A DNA stretch of 8,867 nucleotides from JBCAWW01 sp039024315. GTDB lineage: Bacteria; Bacteroidota; Bacteroidia; J057. This document shows, piece after piece, positions 1 to 4,808 of the stretch. How positions within the stretch are numbered: the first letter of the stretch is position 1; each line of letters begins with the position of its first letter. Under the pieces are notes generated by a model. It was not told the DNA's origin, ran no database searches, and saw only the letters and a list, made by a program, of their open reading frames with translations. The translations under genes and the position numbers were made by a program. The DNA is taken from positions 1 to 8,867 of the forward strand of contig JBCCQN010000281.1 in the NCBI GenBank assembly GCA_039024315.1, in the 5' to 3' direction.

Positions 1-452
1 AGGAGGAGGCCGAAGATTTGGCGCAGGAGGTGTTTGTGGAGGCCTTTCGCTCTATTGGCAACTTTAGAGCGGACGCACAACTTGGTACTTGGCTTTACCG
101 TATTTCGGTCAATAAGTCGCTAGAGCTGATCCGTAAAAAGAAACGCAAAAAGCGCTGGGCCTTTTTCCAAGCCGAACGCGGGGAGGTGGTAGAAACAGAA
201 GCAGCCAGTCGTTTTGTTCACCCCGGAGTCGAGCTTGAAAACAAAGAGCGTGCTCAAGTTTTGTTTTGGGCTATAGAAAAGCTCTCCGACAAACAACGGG
301 TAGCTTTTACACTTAATAAAGTCGATGGCCTCAGCTATCAAGAAGTGGCAGAAGTCATGGAAATGAGTCTCGCATCAGTCGAAGGATTGATCTTTAGGGC
401 TCGCAAAAGTTTGCAAAAATTACTATTCCAATATTATAAACAGAGTGTATGA
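1..452 (+). CDS. ECF-type RNA polymerase sigma factor, 5' end missing
   Basis: This gene directs RNA polymerase to stress-type promoters. It enters from the left edge; the first full codon in frame is at base 3, and the true start lies outside the window, so the TTG at 18 is not a credible start. The visible 149 residues begin with the sigma region 2.2 pattern EEAEDLAQEVFVEAF and continue through region 2.3/2.4 (GTWLYRISVNKSLELIRKK). A charged linker follows, then region 4 with its helix-turn-helix (LSDKQRVAFTLNKVDGLSYQ, then EVAEVMEMSLASVEGLIFRARKSL without a break). This layout, without region 3, is typical of ECF sigma factors, which usually have about 160-200 residues, so only roughly the first 20-40 residues are missing. 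Its stop overlaps the next start in ATGA (449-452), which implies translational coupling to the probable anti-sigma factor. The family call is firm; the signal it answers to is inferred from the neighbours. Confidence 0.93.
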   Translation, partial: EEAEDLAQEVFVEAFRSIGNFRADAQLGTWLYRISVNKSLELIRKKKRKKRWAFFQAERGEVVETEAASRFVHPGVELENKERAQVLFWAIEKLSDKQRVAFTLNKVDGLSYQEVAEVMEMSLASVEGLIFRARKSLQKLLFQYYKQSV

Positions 453-766
453 AAGAGGACCAATACATAGAAAAAGCCGTAGAGGAAAGCCTAAGCTCTC
501 TGGACTCCCTGCAAAAGGCGGATCCCGGTCCGTGGTTTGCGGCCAAGGTGATGCGTAGGTGGGAAGAAGAGGAAAAAGGCGATGCTAAGCTTTCGTTTTG
601 GTTGAGACCCAACTGGCAGTTAGCTGCCTTAGGAGTGCTTTTGTTGATCAATTTGACCTTTGTCTTGAATCAGCAAAATACTAGTACTGATGATCGTTCT
701 AGCCTCATTCAGGCCTTTGCGCAGGAGTACGACCTCAATACGAGCTCTTATCAACTCTATCAGTAA
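449..766 (+). CDS. Small single-pass membrane protein, probable anti-sigma factor
   Basis: This 105-residue protein has an acidic N-terminal part (residues 1-50), one hydrophobic segment at about 56-73 (from WQLAALGVLLLINLTFVLN), and a short polar C-terminal tail. The many charged residues and RLRP-type positive flank before the segment put the N-terminus in the cytoplasm and the tail in the periplasm. It overlaps the sigma gene by four bases and lies ahead of a Spy/CnrX-like gene. In known systems of this order the middle gene is the membrane anti-sigma factor that holds the sigma factor until a periplasmic signal arrives (compare CnrY or the short Bacteroidota anti-sigma proteins). No zinc-binding HxxxCxxC motif of ZAS-type anti-sigma factors is present. 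The function rests on position, size and topology, not on a recognised domain. Confidence 0.72.
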   Translation: MKEDQYIEKAVEESLSSLDSLQKADPGPWFAAKVMRRWEEEEKGDAKLSFWLRPNWQLAALGVLLLINLTFVLNQQNTSTDDRSSLIQAFAQEYDLNTSSYQLYQ

Positions 767-772
767 ACTGAA

Positions 773-1279
773 ATGGCTACTTCACAACATAAATGGCAAA
801 AATGGTCGGTTCCCCTGTTGATGGGCCTGAACCTCCTGTTTTTGGCCTTCATGCTCTGGCAACAGTTTAAGCCAGAAGAAGGACCCCAAAGAGGACCCCA
901 AAAAGGGCGTGCAATTGAGAAATTGCTGGTCAAAGAATTGGCACTCAATGAAACCCAGACAGCCGAGTACAAGGCAATGATCAAAGAGCATCAAAGCCGC
1001 AATCGTACCAGTCATCAAAAGTTACGTCGCCTGATGGATAAACAAATCAGTCTAATGGGACAGGCAGGGGTAGAAGATGAGATAGATTTGATTGCGCAGG
1101 AGATTGGAGGTATTCACGCGGATCTTATCCGTAGCAATGCGGAGCATTTTGCTGAATTGCGGGAGATTTTGAATCCCGAGCAACAGGAAAAATTTCAAGG
1201 ACTCCTCAAAGAAGTTATGGGCAAGATGGGTCGTCAAATGGGACCGGGAGGACATCGTCCCCCACCGCCAAGACACTAA
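773..1279 (+). CDS. Membrane-anchored Spy/CnrX-like periplasmic metal or stress sensor
   Basis: This 168-residue protein has an N-terminal membrane anchor at about residues 12-31 and no signal peptidase site that I can see. The rest is a mostly helical, highly charged domain facing the periplasm. Two segments match the LTxxQ-type motifs of the Spy/CpxP/ZraP/CnrX group: LALNETQ (56-62) and LNPEQQEKF (133-141). His73, His81, His115 and His125 lie in the helical part and could bind metal. The end is Met/Gly/Pro/His-rich (VMGKMGRQMGPGG, then PPPP and a final His). It starts 6 bases after the preceding stop, so it belongs to the same operon as the sigma and probable anti-sigma factor. Proteins of this group in such operons are usually annotated as periplasmic heavy metal sensors. 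The metal, if any, is not known; a Spy-like chaperone role is the alternative. Confidence 0.78.
   Translation: MATSQHKWQKWSVPLLMGLNLLFLAFMLWQQFKPEEGPQRGPQKGRAIEKLLVKELALNETQTAEYKAMIKEHQSRNRTSHQKLRRLMDKQISLMGQAGVEDEIDLIAQEIGGIHADLIRSNAEHFAELREILNPEQQEKFQGLLKEVMGKMGRQMGPGGHRPPPPRH
881..904 (+). repeat. Two-copy 12-base tandem repeat inside the Spy-like gene
   Basis: GGACCCCAAAGA (881-892) is followed directly by GGACCCCAAAAA (893-904), with one difference. It encodes a doubled Gly-Pro-Gln-Arg/Lys step in the linker between the membrane anchor and the helical domain, so length change here would be tolerated. Confidence 0.6.
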
Positions 1280-1290
1280 TAAAGTAAGCG

Positions 1291-1321
1291 TTAGGAATTG
1301 TGAATCAGAACCGTACCTTTG
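1291..1321 (+). promoter_or_regulatory. Bacteroidota-type promoter for the glycogen-binding/HhH gene
   Basis: TACCTTTG at 1314-1321 is an exact match to the Bacteroidota -7 box TAnnTTTG. The upstream element is poor: GTTAG ending at 1294 lies 19 bases before it, and a TTG at 1298-1300 is only 13 bases away. Transcription would start near 1327, leaving a leader of about 55 bases before the ATG at 1384. It suggests the gene is read separately from the sigma operon, whose end at 1279 has no obvious terminator. Confidence 0.5.
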
Positions 1322-1383
1322 TAGAGTAAAAGGAAAACTACATACGTCCAAAACTTTTCTGATTACAAAGATTCATTTTCCTG

Positions 1384-2058
1384 ATGAAAAAGCAGTACTC
1401 CAAAACCAAACCTAACTGCAAAGTTACTTTTTCCTTGCCCAAAGAGGCCGTGAAAAACGCGACTAAAGTAGTCGTGATCGGTGAATTTAACGCCTGGAAC
1501 AAAAAACAGGCCCTTCCCCTAAGCGCCAAAAAGGATGGATCCTTCGCTACCGTAATTGAGTTGCCAACGGGTCAATCTTTTGAGTTTCGTTACTTAATAG
1601 ACGATGCGCGCTGGGAAAATGACTGGACCGCTGATGCTTATGTGCCTTCTCCTTTCCCAGGGATTTTTAACTCGGTCGTGAGCCTCGAAATGCAGTCGCT
1701 CAAAGAGAAAAAAGCGCCCGCCAAGAAAGCAGCGGCTAAGAAGCCCGCCGCCAAAAAAGTTCCGGCTAAAAAGGCCCCCCCAAAGAAAGCGCCCGCTAAA
1801 AAAGCCGCTGATAAATTGACTATGATTGAAGGCATTGGTCCTAAGATCGCCGGCCTACTTAAAGAAGAAGGTATAGACAGCTTCGCCAAGTTAGGTAAAG
1901 CCTCTCAAAAAAAGCTCAAAGCCGTACTAGTCGCTGCAGGACCTCGTTTCAAGATGCATAGCCCTGCCACTTGGCCAGAGCAAGCCAAGCTCGCTGCCAA
2001 AGGGGATTGGGACGCACTCAAGAAACTCCAAGATGAACTAGATGGCGGCAGACGATAA
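1384..2058 (+). CDS. Glycogen-binding (CBM48/AMPK-beta-like) domain protein with Lys/Ala/Pro linker and L21-type helix-hairpin-helix tail
   Basis: The 224-residue protein has three parts. Residues about 11-101 form an early-set (Ig-like) carbohydrate-binding domain of the CBM48/AMPK1 type. The marks are VVVIGEFNAWN (29-39), FEFRYLIDD (66-74), the Trp pair W77/W81, and the closing FNSVVSLEM strand. Residues 111-140 are six consecutive five-residue repeats of the form xxAKK or xPPKK. Residues about 144-224 hold a helix-hairpin-helix (IEGIGPKIAGLLKEEGI) followed by ATWPEQAKLAAKGDWDALKK and LQDELDGG. From memory this closely resembles the C-terminal extension of Bacteroidota ribosomal protein L21. 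No signal peptide is seen, so it should be cytoplasmic. The first domain may bind glycogen, and the basic linker and HhH suggest contact with nucleic acid or the ribosome. The combined role is unknown. It has its own promoter and terminator. Confidence 0.87.
   Translation: MKKQYSKTKPNCKVTFSLPKEAVKNATKVVVIGEFNAWNKKQALPLSAKKDGSFATVIELPTGQSFEFRYLIDDARWENDWTADAYVPSPFPGIFNSVVSLEMQSLKEKKAPAKKAAAKKPAAKKVPAKKAPPKKAPAKKAADKLTMIEGIGPKIAGLLKEEGIDSFAKLGKASQKKLKAVLVAAGPRFKMHSPATWPEQAKLAAKGDWDALKKLQDELDGGRR
1714..1803 (+). repeat. Six 15-base in-frame repeats encoding the Lys/Ala/Pro linker
   Basis: Six tandem 15-base units encode APAKK, AAAKK, PAAKK, VPAKK, APPKK and APAKK without a break in period. The DNA units differ at synonymous positions, so the array is under protein-level constraint or is old. 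The composition resembles histone H1 tails and the tails of some bacterial DNA-binding proteins. Confidence 0.85.
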
Positions 2059-2083
2059 GCTTGCTTAGCCCTTAGAAAAGATA

Positions 2084-2117
2084 GCCTCCTCCTTTTTACG
2101 GGGAGGCTTTTTGGTTT
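2084..2117 (+). terminator. Intrinsic terminator after the glycogen-binding/HhH gene
   Basis: An 8-base-pair stem (GCCTCCTC at 2084-2091 with GGGGAGGC at 2100-2107, one G-U pair) closes an 8-base loop. It is followed at once by TTTTTGGTTTT. It lies 25 bases after the stop codon. Confidence 0.87.
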
Positions 2118-2330
2118 TACACCTGTTAGCTTTCGCATTCCCTTCACGCAAAGGGCTTTTTTCCTGATTCTCTCCTTCGGAGAACGCTTAGATTTGTTTT
2201 GAAGGATTCATTCCTCCCCATGAGTCCTCTCCCAAAAGAGAGAAAACCTGTAGTTTGTGCAATCATTTCCTCTTTTAGAGAAGCTTGGTAAAGTAACCGC
2301 TCGTAGAGGATAATGATCTTAGCGGATTCT
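2118..2330. other. Intergenic stretch between convergent genes, no gene seen
   Basis: These 213 bases separate the terminator of the + strand gene from the end of the - strand S41 peptidase gene. Two small hairpins are visible (TCTCC/GGAGA at 2171-2183 and CTCTC/GAGAG at 2227-2242). Neither has a T-run on the strand needed to stop the peptidase transcript. No convincing coding region or tRNA was seen. Confidence 0.6.
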
Positions 2331-3395
2331 TCAATTTGTCATTTCCCGCAAAGTGGCAATTGCTGCTTCTACTACAGCATCTTTTTGCCTCCTTAGATCT
2401 TCTCTGGTATTCAAAACTCGAATATCTGGAGCAATTCCTTCCCCTTCATAGTTTATCATCTCCTTTGAAAAAAACTGTTGATGGGAAAGACTCACCTGCC
2501 AATTATTCGGCAAGCTAAACTCATACATATCGGAAAATATCCCTTCTGTGCTATCTCCTACAATTGTGACATTTGGTAAGTCTTGCATTAATAAGAGAAA
2601 CACTTCGGCCGCACTTGCGGTAAAGTCGCTAGTCAAAATTACGATCGATTGATCATACTGACTTTTCCCGCGAGCCTTTACCCTTTTGTACTTCATCTTA
2701 GTGTAGGTATTCTTACCCTTCAGGCGAGTTCTTTCATAATGCCCCACTTCAATTCCTTGAGCTATGAACCTACTCGCTAATTTATAGGCAATATAGTCCC
2801 ATCCTCCGCCATTAAATCGTAAATCAATTATTACCCCTTTTTTCCCTTGGAATGCCTCTATTGCTGCATCAAGGGAACGACCGAACTGGCCAAAAGTGAT
2901 TTTCTCGGTCATTTCATCTAAGCGTAGGTAGCCAAATGAATCAGATGTTTGGTATTGAAAATGCGTCTCTTCGCTGAAGTTACAGCTTATAGCTTCTGAA
3001 AAACCATTGGCAATTAGAGTGGTGGTGATGACATTGGAGAATTGTAACCAGTCTTGGGCTAAGGGAAATTCTGCCTCTAATTGAAATTCGTAAGGAGCGC
3101 CACATTCAATTTCGGAAGCAAAGCCAGGATCGATGGTTACATGACCATCGTTTAATTCGTGTAACATCATGCAGCACACTTCAAATAACTCAATATTAGT
3201 TGTACTAGAATCAATCAGGGGGCGATAGACTTTGTAGAGCTGATTCCAATCAATTCCTTTTTCCGAGAAATTTGCATATCGCAGCGAGAATACAGACCAT
3301 AATTCTTCAAAATTACGGATAGGATCATCTACCTCACTTTCCTGAGCCACGATATTGCCTGTAAAAAAGATCAGTATGATGAATATGTTTCTCAT
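2331..3395 (-). CDS. Secreted S41 family serine peptidase (tail-specific protease/tricorn-like)
   Basis: This 354-residue protein begins with a signal peptide (MRNIFIILIFFTGNIVAQ), probably cleaved after Ala17, so it acts in the periplasm or outside the cell. The N-terminal helical part contains the ELNDGHVTI motif (80-88), typical of S41 proteins. The catalytic core follows: FGYLRLDEM (154-162), GVIIDLRFNGGG (187-198), and VILTSDFTASAAE (252-264), where Ser261 in the TxSAAE motif is the expected nucleophile. Then come IVGDSTEG (278-285) and a closing GEGIAPDI (318-325). Lys/His partners cannot be assigned with certainty. A PDZ domain is not evident between the N-terminal part and the core. 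The A-run directly before the ATG fits Bacteroidota starts. It lies 85 bases downstream of the 342-residue gene on the same strand. Family assignment is firm; the substrate is unknown. Confidence 0.9.
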   Translation of the reverse strand: MRNIFIILIFFTGNIVAQESEVDDPIRNFEELWSVFSLRYANFSEKGIDWNQLYKVYRPLIDSSTTNIELFEVCCMMLHELNDGHVTIDPGFASEIECGAPYEFQLEAEFPLAQDWLQFSNVITTTLIANGFSEAISCNFSEETHFQYQTSDSFGYLRLDEMTEKITFGQFGRSLDAAIEAFQGKKGVIIDLRFNGGGWDYIAYKLASRFIAQGIEVGHYERTRLKGKNTYTKMKYKRVKARGKSQYDQSIVILTSDFTASAAEVFLLLMQDLPNVTIVGDSTEGIFSDMYEFSLPNNWQVSLSHQQFFSKEMINYEGEGIAPDIRVLNTREDLRRQKDAVVEAAIATLREMTN

Positions 3396-3425
3396 TTTTT
3401 TTGTAACGACCAGGAGTACGTGCTG

Positions 3426-3453
3426 GCTAGGACCTGCGAGGACGCAGCCTAGC
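3426..3453. repeat. Strong bulged hairpin between the unknown gene and the S41 gene
   Basis: GCTAGG (3426-3431), a two-base AC bulge, and CTGCG (3434-3438) pair with CGCAG (3443-3447) and CCTAGC (3448-3453). This gives 11 perfect pairs around an AGGA loop. No T-run follows on either strand, so it is not a standard terminator. On the - strand it falls 27 bases after one stop and 30 bases before the next start, where it could affect mRNA processing or the S41 gene's translation. It could also be a dispersed repeat. Confidence 0.8.
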
Positions 3454-3480
3454 GTTTAGACCATGTTGTCCGCAGTATAT

Positions 3481-4509
3481 CTACGGCATATAGGAGGGTA
3501 GTTGATCTGTCTTTTTGATCTCGTTGAGCAAAGTTATCAGCCTTTCTCTAAGCTCAATGCCTCTTCCTATGGCACGTTCTAACTCAGAAACGATTTGATC
3601 TTTAAGTTGGAATTCAAATAGGATACTTATTAGTATGAATAGATTTATCTCACTGCTAGATTCATAATAGTTAGCGTGATAATATGAGATTCCCTCTTCA
3701 TACTCATATAGTCGTAAATGCAGCCTTAATACCAACGCTACAAGACTATTATGAAAGGACCTTAGCTCGTAATCCTTCTGAAGATCACTAAAAAAGACTA
3801 CTCTACTCCTTTGCTGCGGCTCTTTTGGGGGAGTATAATCATGCGCCTTTATCATGCTTTTCGCCTTTTCTATTCCTTTATATTTTAAATCAGGAATATC
3901 TAAATAAACTATTAATCCTTCTATGAGCTCCGAAGGAAGCGTATAGCGATTGACACTATTATCTACAATTAATTTGATCCCCTTTTCAACCATGTTTGAT
4001 TTCCCTTCTGAGGCAATTATTAACTCGATTACAGAGCAGTAATACACCAATTGTTCAACGCCAACTGATTGGAAGGGATCATATGCAGTAAAGTATTCGT
4101 AATTACAGGATTCACAAAGTAATTCGTATAATTGATGCTGTAGTTTCGCCTGCTTTGCTAAATCCAAATCCGCTCGTTTTTGATTATTCAGCTCTTTATA
4201 CCATCTCTTTACTTGAAAACGCCAGGTTGAGCGTTCTTTTTTTGAAACCACTCGATTGGGATATAAATAGTATTGGTCTCTTGCATTTGAGATGAATGTC
4301 TGTACTCCTTTTTCTATTTCTAATAAACTACTAGTAGTATTCCTTTGCTTCTTTCCAGTTAATTTTTTTGCAGGATTATTGATCATTGAATCAAGATCAT
4401 AAACCTCTTTTTTTGCCTTGGGGACTAGTTTATAAAACTCTGAAGCAAGCGCAATCACTTCAGATTTTTTCATCTTAGAAAGTTTCTCTCTCAGTTCTCC
4501 TACTTTCAT
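3481..4509 (-). CDS. Protein of unknown function, DUF6155-like N-terminal part
   Basis: The 342-residue product has no signal peptide or clear membrane segment and should be cytoplasmic. It starts with a short helical basic stretch (VGELREKLSKMKKSEVIALA), which recalls the N-terminus of DUF6155 proteins. A motif AxDQYYLYPNRVVSKKERxxWR at about 77-97 precedes a basic helix (FQVKRWYKEL, 98-107). Other visible points are a CESC pair (132-135) in an aromatic-rich segment and a mostly helical C-terminal half that looks like a repeat or scaffold fold. The gene is visibly richer in A/T than its neighbours: 16 of 60 bases are G or C in 3601-3660, against 31 of 60 in the P450 gene at 5401-5460. This may mean foreign origin. 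The leader before the ATG is A-rich. The DUF resemblance is from memory and should be treated as tentative; no function is assigned. Confidence 0.8.
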   Translation of the reverse strand: MKVGELREKLSKMKKSEVIALASEFYKLVPKAKKEVYDLDSMINNPAKKLTGKKQRNTTSSLLEIEKGVQTFISNARDQYYLYPNRVVSKKERSTWRFQVKRWYKELNNQKRADLDLAKQAKLQHQLYELLCESCNYEYFTAYDPFQSVGVEQLVYYCSVIELIIASEGKSNMVEKGIKLIVDNSVNRYTLPSELIEGLIVYLDIPDLKYKGIEKAKSMIKAHDYTPPKEPQQRSRVVFFSDLQKDYELRSFHNSLVALVLRLHLRLYEYEEGISYYHANYYESSSEINLFILISILFEFQLKDQIVSELERAIGRGIELRERLITLLNEIKKTDQLPSYMP

Positions 4510-4524
4510 AATCTTATCTTTTTA

Positions 4525-4625
4525 AGTACAGAGTAGAAAGTAAAAGTATTCAGTATAAAGAAAAAGGGCATCCTTGAATTATATAGTCCACTTTTCTTAG
4601 GTCTTAATACTGAATACTGAATACT
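4525..4625. repeat. Inverted arrays of an AGTA heptamer repeat
   Basis: AGTA occurs at 4525, 4532, 4539, 4545 and 4552 (steps of 7, 7, 6 and 7). Its complement TACT occurs at 4608, 4615 and 4622 (steps of 7 and 7). The 12-mer AGTATTCAGTAT at 4545-4556 is perfectly complementary to ATACTGAATACT at both 4607-4618 and 4614-4625, so either pair can form the stem of a foldback around a roughly 50-base core. Heptamer arrays of this kind occur between genes in many Bacteroidota genomes, in my recollection. The left arm covers the leader of the 342-residue gene, and a TACTTTTA box on the - strand (4541-4548), one base off the -7 consensus, lies within it. Confidence 0.82.
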
Positions 4626-4654
4626 GTTGTCTAAGGACTTAGTTGCTGACAACA
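4625..4654. repeat. Inverted repeat TGTTGTC/GACAACA next to the heptamer array
   Basis: TGTTGTC (4625-4631) pairs perfectly with GACAACA (4648-4654). Inside the loop TAAG-GA-CTTA (4632-4641) can form a second small stem. It adjoins the right heptamer arm, so the two may be parts of one composite element. Confidence 0.65.
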
Positions 4655-4808
4655 AAAGCTTAGCGGCCAAGACGATCCACAGGGGCCAATGCAAAGGCTC
4701 ATCCCCTAGGGGGATTCAAAATGAAGCTCCTTGGGGTGAAAATAAGCGTTCCGCAAAGCGAGAAAAACATTAGCTTGACGCCTATGCTTAAGCTATCGGG
4801 AGTTAAAG
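4655..4808. other. Gene-free stretch with stacked inverted repeats
   Basis: With the heptamer arrays this completes about 300 bases (4510-4808) without a credible gene. It contains ATCCCC-TAG-GGGGAT (4701-4715), and a larger imperfect foldback in which 4703-4718 pairs with 4722-4735 around the AAA at 4719-4721. It ends with the terminator-like stem at 4771-4795. Reading frames that cross it start inside the repeats and run into the antisense of the P450 gene, and are not believed. Confidence 0.6.
4763..4795 (-). terminator. Probable terminator after the P450 gene
   Basis: On the - strand, TAGCTT (4795-4790) pairs with AAGCTA (4776-4771) across a 13-base loop. It is followed, after an ATG, by TTTTT (4767-4763). 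It lies 13 bases beyond the P450 stop. The six-pair stem is A/T-rich and only moderately stable. Confidence 0.45.

Noticed and set aside
18..452. TTG at 18 as the start of the sigma factor gene
   Set aside because: The conserved region 2.2 residues continue in frame upstream to base 3, so the gene is cut by the window edge.
1247..1263. Hairpin near the end of the Spy-like gene as a terminator
   Set aside because: The stem has a mismatch, lies inside the coding region and is not followed by a T-run.
2171..2242. Two short hairpins as terminators for the S41 peptidase gene
   Set aside because: Both stems have only 5 pairs and no T-run follows on the - strand.
4525..4625. CRISPR array
   Set aside because: The period is 6-7 bases with no spacers; the arms face in opposite directions, and no cas-like gene is nearby.
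4506..4694. A 62-residue reading frame on the - strand across the heptamer repeats
   Set aside because: It is made by translating the repeats (a QYSV-type peptide) and has no family-like features; it overlaps the leader of the 342-residue gene.
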